64,000 nt of DNA from Prevotella denticola (lineage in GTDB: Bacteria > Bacteroidota > Bacteroidia > Bacteroidales > Bacteroidaceae), in the NCBI RefSeq assembly GCF_900454835.1, contig NZ_UGTM01000001.1, positions 1,884,358 to 1,948,357 on the forward strand, read 5' to 3'. The notes under the pieces were generated by a model, which was not told the origin of the DNA, made no database searches, and was given only the letters and a program-made list of their open reading frames with translations. Below are positions 45,969-54,780 of this stretch, one piece after another. A program made the translations under genes and the position numbers. The first letter of the stretch is position 1, and each line of letters begins with the position of its first letter.

Positions 45969-47297
45969 TTACACTTCTTCACCAAAAAGCGTGGCACTGG
46001 TAGACCCTGTGATGCGTACACGGACCGTCTCGCCGATGTGGTGACCGCCGCGTGCAATGACCACCGCCTTGTTCTGCGGCGTGCGTCCCATGAGCTGTTC
46101 GCGGCTCCGTTTGCCGAAGCGTTCGATGAGAATGTCAAACTCTCTGCCTTCGTCCTTCCTGTTCTGTTCGGCCGAGATTTCCGTCTGGAGGCGTATCAGC
46201 TCGTTCAGACGGCGTATCTTCTCGTCTTCGGGCACATTGTCGGGCAGATGCCTGGCTGCGTAAGTCCCCGGCCGCTCGGAGTATTTGAACATGAAGGCAG
46301 AGTCGAATCCCACCTCACGCATCAGCGAGAGTGTCTGCTGGAAGTCTTCTTCCGTCTCGTTGTGATAGCCGATGAAGATGTCGGTTGTCAGGCCACAGTC
46401 GGGGACAAGGCGGCGGATGGCGGCCACCTTCGCCAGATAATCTTCACGGGTGTACTTGCGGTTCATCAGCTTCAGAACGTTGTTGCTGCCGCTCTGTGCC
46501 GGAAAATGGATGTGATTGCAGAGGTTCGGTTCGGCTGCTATCGCTTCGACGATGTCCTCCGTCATGTCTTCCGGATTCGACGTAGTGAACCGCACACGCA
46601 TATTCGGCACGCTCTGGGCCACCTTGCGGAGCAGTTCGGCGAACGACGTCCCGTTCTCCGGCCGTCTGCCGTTCGGCAGCAGTCCGTAGGAGTTGACGTT
46701 CTGCCCCAGCAGCGTGACCTCCTTGAAGCCCTTGTCGTGCAGGTCGTGTACCTCCTTCAGGATGCTTTCCACGTCGCGCGAGCGTTCACGGCCACGGGTG
46801 AAGGGCACGATGCAATAATGGCAGAAGTTGTTGCAGCCGCGCATGATGCTCACGAAGCCGGACACCCTGTTGCCGCCGATGCGCTGCGGTACGACATCAC
46901 GGTAGGTCTCGGTGGTCGACAGCTCGATGTCCATCGCATTCATTCCGTTCTCGCACTGTGCGATCATGTCGGGCAGGTTGAGGTAGGAGTCGGGGCCGCA
47001 TACCAGGTTAGCGTGGTGATTCTGTATAAGGTCGTCCCGCACACGCTCTGCCATGCATCCCAGTACGCCCAGTATCAGTCTGCGGCCTTTCTTCTGCTCG
47101 GCATGCAGGGCTTCCAGCCGGTGGTAGATCTTGTTCTCCGCATTCTCGCGTACAGAACAGGTGTTGAGGAAGATGGCGTCGGCCTCCTCCTCATTCTCGC
47201 ATACGTCGTAGCCGGCCATCTTCATGACGGAGGCCACGACCTCGGAATCAGCCACGTTCATCTGGCATCCGTATGTCTCAATATATAGTTTCTTCAT
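45969..47297 (-). CDS. miaB: tRNA-2-methylthio-N6-dimethylallyladenosine synthase
   Basis: Radical-SAM methylthiotransferase acting on i6A37 of tRNAs. The start 47297 (MKKLYIETYGCQMN) fits the family and follows a -7 box. Cys11, Cys47 and Cys81 bind the auxiliary cluster; GCNNFCHYC (Cys155, 159, 162) binds the radical-SAM cluster. A C-terminal TRAM domain ends at GEEV. It has 442 residues. It heads the minus-strand operon miaB / ABC / LTA-like / LpxL; such unrelated housekeeping leaders are common. Confidence 0.96.
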   Translation of the reverse strand: MKKLYIETYGCQMNVADSEVVASVMKMAGYDVCENEEEADAIFLNTCSVRENAENKIYHRLEALHAEQKKGRRLILGVLGCMAERVRDDLIQNHHANLVCGPDSYLNLPDMIAQCENGMNAMDIELSTTETYRDVVPQRIGGNRVSGFVSIMRGCNNFCHYCIVPFTRGRERSRDVESILKEVHDLHDKGFKEVTLLGQNVNSYGLLPNGRRPENGTSFAELLRKVAQSVPNMRVRFTTSNPEDMTEDIVEAIAAEPNLCNHIHFPAQSGSNNVLKLMNRKYTREDYLAKVAAIRRLVPDCGLTTDIFIGYHNETEEDFQQTLSLMREVGFDSAFMFKYSERPGTYAARHLPDNVPEDEKIRRLNELIRLQTEISAEQNRKDEGREFDILIERFGKRSREQLMGRTPQNKAVVIARGGHHIGETVRVRITGSTSATLFGEEV

Positions 47298-47327
47298 TCT
47301 TGTGTTATCTTGCGAATAATCAGCACG

Positions 47328-47335
47328 CAAAGGTA
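47328..47335 (-). promoter_or_regulatory. -7 box (TACCTTTG, minus strand) of the miaB operon
   Basis: Perfect TAnnTTTG, predicting a leader of about 24 bases. No good -33 box is seen. Confidence 0.55.
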
Positions 47336-47424
47336 CGAAAAATATTGTAGACGGCCGAAGACCGTTCTGACTATTTGGATATCAGCATGATAAAGTTCCT
47401 TGTAAAGTTCCTCTCTGCATTGCA

Positions 47425-47758
47425 GGCACAGACAAAGGCTCTTCCGTTAAATGCGCATACAGGAAATTAAACAGCGGTTTGTAGTATGCGGCAGATGCCG
47501 GCGTTATGTATCTGCGGCAACCGAACCCGAATAGCTGTCAGGACTGTCCGGCAGACATCTGCCGTGCAAGTCGGCCATCAGCGTCTTACTGCTGACATCG
47601 ACAGGACTGAACAGGCCTTTCCTACAGATGTGCTGAGGCCCGTCACATATTGTGCTGACGGCAGGCACCTGTCGTGTTGACGGCCCGCACACTTACAATC
47701 TGTTGCCCGAACGGAGACAGCCTGCGGCCGGAGAAGAGCTGTGCCGGCGCAGCTTATC
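47425..47758 (-). repeat. Degenerate ~330-bp dispersed element, copy 2 (inverted relative to copy 1)
   Basis: Reverse complement of this stretch aligns with 23410-23745. Shared blocks include gattgtaagtgtgcg, cacaatatgtgac and agtaagacgctgatgg (copy 1 ggtaagacgctgatgg). It fills most of the 686-bp gap between miaB and the deacetylase gene. Apart from it and two promoter boxes, nothing is seen there. Confidence 0.7.
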
Positions 47759-47950
47759 CGGGCAGAGAGGCTTGTTTTTCCGAAGGCAATGCGGAATTGT
47801 CCGTTTAAAAGAGATTATGCATGGAAAACAAAGGAAGGTTCTGGAAATTACGCATTGAACCTTCATGGTACCGGAAAGGCAATGGGTTGGCTCCCTTGTC
47901 TTCTGACCAACTTCTTGCTTTCCTATAACCTCTATGTGAGATAAAAAATG

Positions 47951-47958
47951 TAACTTTG
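47951..47958 (+). promoter_or_regulatory. -7 box (TAACTTTG) of the deacetylase gene
   Basis: Perfect TAnnTTTG, 26 bases before the ATG at 47984. No -33 box at the right distance. Confidence 0.6.
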
Positions 47959-47983
47959 CAGAATGTAAAAAGGAGAACAGAAT

Positions 47984-48763
47984 ATGATTTTACTGAGTTT
48001 TGATACGGAAGAGTTCGATGTACCCCGTGAACACGGCGTGGACTTCTCGCTCGGAGAGGGCATGAGGGTGTCTGTTGAAGGTACGGCCCGCATCCTCGAT
48101 ATACTGCATGAGAACGGTGTCCAGGCCACCTTCTTCTGCACAGGCAACTTTGCGGAGCAGGCACCGGAAGTGATAGAACGCATCAGGAAAGAGGGACACG
48201 AAGTGGGATGTCATGGTGTCGACCACTGGCGGCCACAGTCGGATGATGTCTTCCGGTCCAAGGAAATCGTCGAGCGCATCGCCGGTGTGAAGGTTGCGGG
48301 TTACCGTCAGCCCCGTATGTTCCCCGTATCTGACGCAGATATCGAGCAGGCCGGCTTCCTTTACAACTCGTCGCTCAATCCCGCTTTCATCCCCGGCCGC
48401 TACATGCATCTTACCACGCCGCGCACGTGGTTCATGCGGGGTCCGGTAATGGAGATACCCGCCAGCGTCAGTCCCCGTCTGCGCATCCCGCTCTTCTGGC
48501 TGGCACTGCACAATTTCCCCGAGTGGTTCTATCACCGCCTCGTGCGCCAGGTGCTGCGCCGTGACGGCTACTTCATGACTTATTTCCATCCCTGGGAGTT
48601 CTACGACCTCAAGGCACATCCGGAGTTCAAGATGCCCTTCATCATCAGGAACCACTGTGGGCATGAGCTGGAACAGCGGCTCGACCGCTTCATCAAGGCG
48701 ATGAAGGCAGACCGTCAGGAGTTCATCACTTTCCATGAATTTGTCAACCGTCAGAAGAAATAG
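47984..48763 (+). CDS. Polysaccharide deacetylase (NodB homology, CE4)
   Basis: Predicted zinc-dependent deacetylase of surface glycans. The NodB fold opens with LLSFDTEEFDVP (catalytic Asp and ligand Asp), then TFFCTGNFAEQ, GHEVGCHGVDHW (His ligand region), VAGYRQPRMF and TYFHPWEFYDL. No signal peptide is seen, so it may act in the cytoplasm on lipid-linked precursors. It has 259 residues. It is followed by a DPM-like glycosyltransferase and a GtrA gene, which together suggest modification of an undecaprenyl-linked glycan. Confidence 0.88.
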   Translation: MILLSFDTEEFDVPREHGVDFSLGEGMRVSVEGTARILDILHENGVQATFFCTGNFAEQAPEVIERIRKEGHEVGCHGVDHWRPQSDDVFRSKEIVERIAGVKVAGYRQPRMFPVSDADIEQAGFLYNSSLNPAFIPGRYMHLTTPRTWFMRGPVMEIPASVSPRLRIPLFWLALHNFPEWFYHRLVRQVLRRDGYFMTYFHPWEFYDLKAHPEFKMPFIIRNHCGHELEQRLDRFIKAMKADRQEFITFHEFVNRQKK

Positions 48764-48887
48764 GCCCTCTCCGTAGACGGCTCGGTACCCTTCGGCAGGC
48801 GGACTTTGCCTGGAAGGATAGGGCAAGGCATACGAAATACGGATGGCTGTTTGCTGAACAGTTGTCTCCAAAAGGCAGAATACAGAT

Positions 48888-49832
48888 ATGATAAAACTTG
48901 CAACAGTCTCTCCTTGTTACAATGAGGAAGAGGTCTTGGAACAGTCGGCGGATCATCTTACGGCTCTCTTCGAAGAGTTGATCCGGCAGGAAAAGATTTC
49001 GGACGAATCGGTGATCGTGTTCGTCAATGACGGCAGCCGCGACCGTACATGGGAAATCATCACCCGTCTTCACAGCCGGAATCCACGCATACGGGGCATC
49101 AACCTTGCACACAACGTGGGGCATCAGAATGCCATCATGGCCGGGATGATGACCGCCAAGGACTGGGCTGATGCCGTCATCACCCTCGATGCCGACCTCC
49201 AGGACGATTACAGGACGTGTATTCCGCAGATGGTCGACGACTTCCTGTCCGGCAACGACATCGTCTATGGTGTGAAGGTATCGCGCAAAGCCGACCCGCT
49301 GCTGAAGCGTATGTCGGCGCAGGCGTTCTACCGTCTGCAGGAGAAGATGGGCGTGAACAGCATCTTCAACCATGCCGACTTCCGCCTCATGAGCCGGCAG
49401 GCGCTGGAAATGCTTGCCGGCTACAAGGAGCGCAATCTCTATCTGCGCGGGCTGATCCCGCTGATCGGCCTCCGGTCTGCCACCGTTGACGACCACATCA
49501 GCGAGCGCGAGGCCGGTCGGTCGAAATACACACTGCGCAAGATGCTCAATCTGGCACTGGACGGCATCACGTCGTTCTCCGTCAAACCCATCTACTACGT
49601 CATCTATCTGGGTTTCCTCTTCCTGCTCATCAGTCTCGGCATCGGCGTTTATGTCATCCACGCCTTCATCAGTCATACGGAAGTGGCAGGCTGGGCCTCG
49701 CTCATCCTCAGCATCTGGCTGGTCGGTGCCATGCTGATGATCTCCATCGGCACAGTGGGTCTTTACATCGCCAAGATCTACGGGGAGGTAAAGCACCGGC
49801 CGCTTTATAACATCAGTCAGATACTCGATTAA
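48888..49832 (+). CDS. Family 2 glycosyltransferase, DPM1/GtrB-like (polyprenyl-phosphate sugar transferase)
   Basis: Moves a sugar from a nucleotide donor to undecaprenyl phosphate. GT-A domain: TVSPCYNEEEVL, FVNDGSRDRTWEI, LDADLQDD (DxD metal motif) and NHADFRLMSRQAL. Two C-terminal membrane segments (residues ~230-300) match the GtrB/ArnC layout. At 314 residues it is typical. GtrA, the expected flippase partner, starts 15 bases downstream. Confidence 0.93.
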   Translation: MIKLATVSPCYNEEEVLEQSADHLTALFEELIRQEKISDESVIVFVNDGSRDRTWEIITRLHSRNPRIRGINLAHNVGHQNAIMAGMMTAKDWADAVITLDADLQDDYRTCIPQMVDDFLSGNDIVYGVKVSRKADPLLKRMSAQAFYRLQEKMGVNSIFNHADFRLMSRQALEMLAGYKERNLYLRGLIPLIGLRSATVDDHISEREAGRSKYTLRKMLNLALDGITSFSVKPIYYVIYLGFLFLLISLGIGVYVIHAFISHTEVAGWASLILSIWLVGAMLMISIGTVGLYIAKIYGEVKHRPLYNISQILD

Positions 49833-49846
49833 CGTCCTTTTCCGAC

Positions 49847-50254
49847 ATGGCACTACGCATCAGAGAATTATGGCAACGGTGGCAGAAGGACTTCTGGCGT
49901 GTGTTCCGTTTCGGCATAACGGGCACGCTGTGCTCGCTCATTCATTATGGAGTGTACTGTCTCTGTCTGCTCTTCACCAATACGACCCTCGCTTATACGG
50001 CCGGTTACTGTGTGGGGCTTGTCTGCAACTACGGGCTGACCACCTATTTCACTTTCCGCGGACGGCCATCAAAGCGCAATGCGGCGGGATTTGCCGGCAG
50101 TCATATCGTCAATTACCTGTTGGAAATCGGTCTGCTCCACCTCTTCCTGTGGATGGGTGTCAGCAAGTGGCTGTCGCCGGTCCTCGTGATGGTAGTCGTC
50201 GTGCCTGTCAACTTCCTTCTGCTCCGGTTCGTCTTCGTCAGGAACAGTCAATAA
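49847..50254 (+). CDS. GtrA-family membrane protein
   Basis: Small four-segment membrane protein (residues ~18-130): RFGITGTLCSLIHYGVY, NYGLTTYFTFRG, HLFLWMGVSKW and PVNFLLLRFVFV. GtrA proteins are thought to flip undecaprenyl-phosphate-linked sugars made by GtrB-type enzymes, the gene just before. A full O-antigen-type system would also need a third, sugar-transferring membrane protein, which I do not see next to it. Confidence 0.92.
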   Translation: MALRIRELWQRWQKDFWRVFRFGITGTLCSLIHYGVYCLCLLFTNTTLAYTAGYCVGLVCNYGLTTYFTFRGRPSKRNAAGFAGSHIVNYLLEIGLLHLFLWMGVSKWLSPVLVMVVVVPVNFLLLRFVFVRNSQ

Positions 50255-50342
50255 GACCGGAATTCCGACGGAACCGCATGGGAATCATACGTCAATCCTA
50301 CGGAAATCCCATGGGAAATGAAAGAATATGGAATAAAAAGTG

Positions 50343-50350
50343 TAGCTTTG
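50343..50350 (+). promoter_or_regulatory. -7 box (TAGCTTTG) before the exported unknown protein gene
   Basis: Predicts a ~235-base leader to 50593. The leader contains two strong hairpins: the 16-bp palindrome AGGCTGCCGGCAGCCT (50516-50531) and ccggaac / gttccgg (50559-50565 with 50570-50576) just before the start codon. Nothing else is seen in this 338-bp gap. Confidence 0.5.
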
Positions 50351-50592
50351 CAGCATTGAGACAAGTATGCACAGGGCATCATTTACCGGCGATGTCCGTT
50401 CGTTTTGTCACAGGACAATGCTGCCTGTAAATGGGCGGAACAGCCTTATGCTTCGAGCTATACGAATAAGGTGCAAGTACCCTGGCGGCATAATGTCGCA
50501 GCCGGCCTGTGAGCGAGGCTGCCGGCAGCCTGCCCTTGCAGTTGTGATAACAGACAGACCGGAACGTATGTTCCGGCTATACAGAAAACATC

Positions 50593-51405
50593 ATGCAGTA
50601 CATACGATTTGTTTTGCTCTTCCTGTCAGCCGTCCTTGTTCTTCCGCTTTCAGCGCAGGAGCGATACACCCGGCTGAAAGGCTATTACCGGGTTTATCAG
50701 GCAACGAACTCCATGCTCAGTTACTTCGTAGACGGGATGATGGAGTTCTATATGCCCCTGTCTGATTCCACGGCCATGGCTCCCGGGGAGAAGAAGGGGG
50801 CATCCTTTGTTGACAGGAAGTTCCTCGGTGAGCGGCGACGGAAAGCTCCGGGGGCAAACGGCGACGACATTTTCGTCCGTCTTTCACTGCCCGGTCTGGA
50901 ACGCCAGACCCTCCTCGAAAGCATCAACAGCGAGGAGTATTCCACCCGCAACAACGGCGATGTGTACCGGTGGGCGGACAAGTGCGGGAAGATAACCCGC
51001 GAGAAAAAGAAGGTAAACGGCAGGACAGAGACCGTGACGACCATTGAAATAGACAATCTGACGGGGCAGCCCGCCCACGAAATCGACATGAGCCAGCTGC
51101 GGATGTATGGTATCGTGGCACGTATGACGCAGGCTGACGAGAGCGAGAGTTATGTTTCGGGCAATGTGATTCTTGCCGCTCTGAAGCACCAGACTTTCTT
51201 CGCCCACTACCGTGGCGAGGACGATGACGACCGCATCGATGTGTGGAGCGAGTTTTATGTGACGGACCGCACGACGATAACCGGGTCTGAACTCAGGCGC
51301 ATCAGGAAAGAGAAGAACCACGTATGGACCTTCTCCGTCCCTGCTTCCGTCCCGCCACTGGACAAGGAGGTGTCGGCGGCCTGGACGAAGATGGTGGAGT
51401 ATTGA
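50593..51405 (+). CDS. Exported protein of unknown function
   Basis: Not recognised. A signal peptide (MQYIRFVLLFLSAVLVLPLSAQE) is followed by ~248 residues of mixed beta structure with charged clusters (KKGASFVDRKFLGERRRK, RGEDDDDRID). No Cys in a lipobox, no catalytic motif. LKGYYRVYQATNSMLSYFVDGMMEFY near the mature N-terminus is the most distinctive region. Same strand as the C1 peptidase lipoprotein 224 bases downstream, which may be a partner; that gap holds nothing recognisable. Confidence 0.7.
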   Translation: MQYIRFVLLFLSAVLVLPLSAQERYTRLKGYYRVYQATNSMLSYFVDGMMEFYMPLSDSTAMAPGEKKGASFVDRKFLGERRRKAPGANGDDIFVRLSLPGLERQTLLESINSEEYSTRNNGDVYRWADKCGKITREKKKVNGRTETVTTIEIDNLTGQPAHEIDMSQLRMYGIVARMTQADESESYVSGNVILAALKHQTFFAHYRGEDDDDRIDVWSEFYVTDRTTITGSELRRIRKEKNHVWTFSVPASVPPLDKEVSAAWTKMVEY

Positions 51406-51629
51406 GGATGCGAAAGGATTTATGGGGAGGTTCAAGGAGCTGAGGGAGTTAAGCCAGATGGATTGAGGGCTGTTGCGGCTGGCAGGTTTCAGGAATTAAA
51501 CCGACTGCACAATACGGAGAAATATACAGGTCTCTGGTTTATGACGGCTGCCTGACACACAGGGAATACGGATGCTGTTTAAATCTAATGGAGACATAGA
51601 GCAATGAAACATCAAAACGAAGTGAAAGA

Positions 51630-52631
51630 ATGAAGAAAGGTATTGTTTTATGCTTGTTTCCTATGTTGCTGGCAGGTTGTGGAAGACGGCATGAGAAAGC
51701 ATACGTCCCTGCGGAGAAGTTTACTGTTGACCTCCGCCTTCCCGTCACGCCAGTAAAGGACCAGGGCACAAGTCCGCTCTGCTGGGTCTATGCCATGCTT
51801 GCCACAATCGAGACCGAGCATATCATGCAGGGCGACTCCGTGAACCTCAGTCCTGATTACGTCGCACGGATGTATCTCAGCGAACAGGCGGAACGCCGCC
51901 GGCTGCTGCCCGGGAGAATGGTGCGGAACGAACCGCCCGTCAGTCTGCGCGGTATGAGTACGATGCTCATCGACCTTATACAGACCTATGGTCTGCAGCA
52001 TTACGATGCCTACCACCGTGAGCCGGACATGGACTATAATGTCCTATGCCGGGAAATCGACCGTGGCGGAGATGCTGACAGGCTGCTTGACGAGAACATC
52101 GGAACACTGCCCCGGCAGGTCTTCTGGCTGAGAGCAGGCTACACCCCGATGGAGTTTGCACACAGTGTCTGCACGGATGACGAGTACACGGCACTGACCA
52201 GTTTCACACATCACCCCTACGGTCAGCGGTTCCCCTTGGAAGTTCCCGACAACCGTTTCCACGACACCTTCCTCAATGTTCCGCTCGACACGATGATGCA
52301 CCGCATCGTGCGAAGCCTGCGTGAGGGGCATCCTGTCTGCTGGGAAGGCGACGCGTCAGAGCCCGGCTTCCTGTCTGGACAGGGTTTTGCAGTATTGCAG
52401 GATGAAGGCAGGAAGGTGACGGCAATGTGCCGGCAGAAAGCCTTCGAGGCACACCAGACGACAGACGACCACTGCATGGAAATCATCGGACTGGCACACG
52501 ACCAGCATGGACGGCGTTTCTTCCTCTGCAAGAACAGCTGGGGAACTGGCAACCGTTATCGTGGGTTCATGTTCCTGAGCGAACCTTATGTGCAGATGAA
52601 GACGGTAGCCGTCGTCGTGAAGAACCGGTGA
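51630..52631 (+). CDS. Papain-family (C1) cysteine peptidase lipoprotein
   Basis: Exported protease of the papain fold anchored by lipid: MKKGIVLCLFPMLLAGC, lipobox Cys17. Very short linker, then the active site VKDQGTSPLCWVYA (oxyanion Gln45, nucleophile Cys51), DDHCMEIIG (His281) and CKNSWG (Asn302). All catalytic residues are present and there is no propeptide of normal length, so it is probably made active or kept latent otherwise. KNSWGTGNRYRGFMFLSEPY matches bleomycin-hydrolase-like relatives more than cathepsins. No inhibitor gene of the usual Spi type is adjacent. Confidence 0.88.
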   Translation: MKKGIVLCLFPMLLAGCGRRHEKAYVPAEKFTVDLRLPVTPVKDQGTSPLCWVYAMLATIETEHIMQGDSVNLSPDYVARMYLSEQAERRRLLPGRMVRNEPPVSLRGMSTMLIDLIQTYGLQHYDAYHREPDMDYNVLCREIDRGGDADRLLDENIGTLPRQVFWLRAGYTPMEFAHSVCTDDEYTALTSFTHHPYGQRFPLEVPDNRFHDTFLNVPLDTMMHRIVRSLREGHPVCWEGDASEPGFLSGQGFAVLQDEGRKVTAMCRQKAFEAHQTTDDHCMEIIGLAHDQHGRRFFLCKNSWGTGNRYRGFMFLSEPYVQMKTVAVVVKNR

Positions 52632-52781
52632 TAAGGGTGTGTTCCCCCTTCTATGTATTTGTCCGAGAAACCTGTTACATCTGTATTTTATTGTGTGGAA
52701 GATAATCTGCCGGGGCATTGCCGGGCTGGAAAGTAATACAGGATGAGCCTGTGTGTACAAAGAAGAATGCGAACGAATGAA

Positions 52782-52822
52782 AAGTGAGGAGAAACCGGAC
52801 CATGCCTGGTTTCTTCTCACTT
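52782..52822. terminator. Bidirectional terminator between the C1 peptidase and the convergent barrel gene
   Basis: aagtgaggagaaacc (52782-52796) pairs with ggtttcttctcactt (52808-52822), 15 bp with one G-T pair, flanked by A-rich and T-rich runs. Confidence 0.82.
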
Positions 52823-52852
52823 CTTCGTTTGTCCCGTGCGCAGATGGAATAC

Positions 52853-53359
52853 TTAGATTCTGAATCCGATGCCTGTCAGAAAGGTCCATCGGTTCTTGTG
52901 TTGTGAATCGCGGGAATCATAGAATTTCACACCAAGGTTCATCCGGGGTTTTACTTTGCAGGATCCGAACTCCACATAGACGGTGGCATCATAGCAATTG
53001 AATTTCCAGTCGGTACTTTTCCACCAGGCACTGGTACCGATTCCGGCCTGTAGGCCGATGCGGTAGTCCTCTTTCTGTTCGAAGTCGTAACCGACGTTGA
53101 TGCCTTCTGTATGATTGCGGGCATAGGTTTTCGTTCCGTCTTCTTTAAAAAGCGTTGTGGAATGTTCGTATCTGAGATTTGCATAAAGTCTGTCTGTGAA
53201 GTTGTACCCGATGACGTCATAGCACAGCTCAATCGAGCTGAAGCCTTTGGAAAGTCCTGCGCTCTGTACCGAAAGGTCCGAGCGGACAGCCCCCTTCTGG
53301 GCAAAGACGGTGACAGGAAACAGCAGGAGGAATACCCATAGAAAGTCTTTTTTCTTCAT
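52853..53359 (-). CDS. Small outer-membrane beta-barrel-like protein, function unknown
   Basis: Signal peptide MKKKDFLWVFLLLFPVTVFAQ and about 147 mature residues of alternating strands: FSSIELCYDVIGYNFTDRLYANLRYEH, GINVGYDFEQKEDYRIGLQAGIG and RMNLGVKFYDS. It ends in TGIGFRI, close to a barrel C-terminal signature. An eight-strand outer-membrane barrel is likely. It starts 5 bases after the AT-rich lipoprotein gene, so they form an operon. Confidence 0.7.
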   Translation of the reverse strand: MKKKDFLWVFLLLFPVTVFAQKGAVRSDLSVQSAGLSKGFSSIELCYDVIGYNFTDRLYANLRYEHSTTLFKEDGTKTYARNHTEGINVGYDFEQKEDYRIGLQAGIGTSAWWKSTDWKFNCYDATVYVEFGSCKVKPRMNLGVKFYDSRDSQHKNRWTFLTGIGFRI

Positions 53360-53364
53360 AAGTC

Positions 53365-54222
53365 CTATTTGAATTCTAATATATCTGTATTCCAGAGCCT
53401 CGCACTGTATTCTGCTATTGAGACGCAGTTTAAAATCTTTTCTTTGATTTCAGGGTTCAAATCTGCGTCAAAAACAGTATTATTTACTTGTTGTATATAA
53501 TGTGTATCATCATCAGTGACATTTTGTAAACCTTCAATGACTGTACCACATATATCCCATAGATTCCTTTCAACTTCATTCGATGTGAGCTTCTTGAATT
53601 TCAAAATATTTTCCTTTACAGATGCATTTGGGTCAAATTCTTTTGCAATTAGTTCAACCATGTAAGGAGAAGAATTGGTGTTATAATATTTGTCCCTTAA
53701 ACTGTCATTGTTCTGTATTGATTTGTTCAAGTAATCTATCATATCTTTGGCAGATATTTCTTTTATAGAATTTCCAAAATGCTTGGCAAGTTTTATTGAT
53801 AGGTTGTTATGAACCTCTCCAATAGTTCTATTTTCTGTCGTGTCTTTAAGAGCGATAGGTTTAAAGTCTGAAAGGCTATGATCCAGTCCTTCAGCTTTAG
53901 TATCGCTTTTATCAGTTACATGCTTGCTTTCTTTTGTTATGTCCCAGGCTAATCTTGATGCGGTAGCTGCATCACTAATGCTACCACTTTTAATAAAGCC
54001 TCCTACATCAGCTAAAGCACAGATAAGCCATCGTTTCCATTTTTTCATTCTCGTAGCTGGTTGCACTTCAAAAGATGTGTTGATTCTTTCCAAAGAATTT
54101 TTAAGGAGTACCAGCTCTTCTGAGTCATTTTTAACTTGAACAGATTTCTCTGTTCCTTCATTTGAACAACTTGTTGATAACAGAGCAAAAAGTATTGCCC
54201 ATCCTAAAATAGTTTTTTTCAT
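53365..54222 (-). CDS. AT-rich lipoprotein of unknown function
   Basis: Signal peptide MKKTILGWAILFALLSTSC with lipobox Cys19. The mature part has a short charged segment, then RMKKWKRWLICALADVGGFIKSG (residues ~58-80), a basic-aromatic run before a Gly-containing hydrophobic stretch, then a long helical region. I recall similar basic-W motifs in small Bacteroidota exported proteins of unknown function. Base use is clearly more AT-rich than its neighbours, suggesting recent transfer. The barrel gene follows in the same operon. Confidence 0.7.
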   Translation of the reverse strand: MKKTILGWAILFALLSTSCSNEGTEKSVQVKNDSEELVLLKNSLERINTSFEVQPATRMKKWKRWLICALADVGGFIKSGSISDAATASRLAWDITKESKHVTDKSDTKAEGLDHSLSDFKPIALKDTTENRTIGEVHNNLSIKLAKHFGNSIKEISAKDMIDYLNKSIQNNDSLRDKYYNTNSSPYMVELIAKEFDPNASVKENILKFKKLTSNEVERNLWDICGTVIEGLQNVTDDDTHYIQQVNNTVFDADLNPEIKEKILNCVSIAEYSARLWNTDILEFK

Positions 54223-54271
54223 GTTGAAAGAATTAAATTAAAATTACGTTTAAATAGTTACTTATCATCTG

Positions 54272-54279
54272 CAAATATA
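54272..54279 (-). promoter_or_regulatory. -7 box (TATATTTG, minus strand) of the AT-rich lipoprotein
   Basis: Perfect TAnnTTTG, about 50 bases before the start at 54222. No -33 box found. Confidence 0.5.
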
Positions 54280-54542
54280 TTAAAAATTATAGCACAATGA
54301 AAATAAAATAATAAAAAATTAAACAAATTTATAAACAGCTATCATTTTTTTACAATCGACGAATTGTTCCTGTATGATGATTTGTTTTTCAGACATAGAT
54401 GTTTCTTCCACTAATCGTTAAAAGATTGTACGGACGGTTCAAGTTCTGTATAGAGATATTCCCGTCCGGATAATCATGTAGAAAGGACAGATGTAGTCGC
54501 TTGTTTTTCAGTGTGTTATGAAACCGTTTCCAAAAGGTGCCT

Positions 54543-54620
54543 ACTTGCACGTCAATTAGGCCTTACTTGCACGCCAGTTAGGCCTTAGTTGCACGCCAGT
54601 TAGGCCTTGTTTGCAACCCC
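54543..54620. repeat. 22-bp tandem array, ACTTGCACGCC family, locus 2
   Basis: Three full units start at 54543, 54565 and 54587, exactly 22 bp apart and differing at only a few bases (ACTTGCACGCCAGTTAGGCC), with a half unit after. Same family as 40448. It lies in the 558-bp gap between the lipoprotein and the GT4 gene; the rest of that gap shows nothing beyond the promoter box. Confidence 0.92.
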
Positions 54621-54780
54621 ATGAAACGTCTGCTTGTTTTCCCATGAAAAGCCGGTGCTGTTTTGAGGGAAAACAACCGTGAGGCAGGAGCTGAAGTGCA
54701 GAATCATTCCGGACGGCAGCTTGCGGTGGCCATTGTATTGATGATGTGCCGTTTCCCGCAATCGTGGGAAACGGCTCCGT

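Noticed and set aside
50262..50325. Possible fourth 22-bp repeat locus (ATGGGAA and ACGGAA blocks)
   Set aside because: Only about two poorly matching units; the spacing may be chance.
54543..54620. CRISPR array
   Set aside because: Repeats are directly tandem at 22 bp with no spacers, and no cas gene is present.
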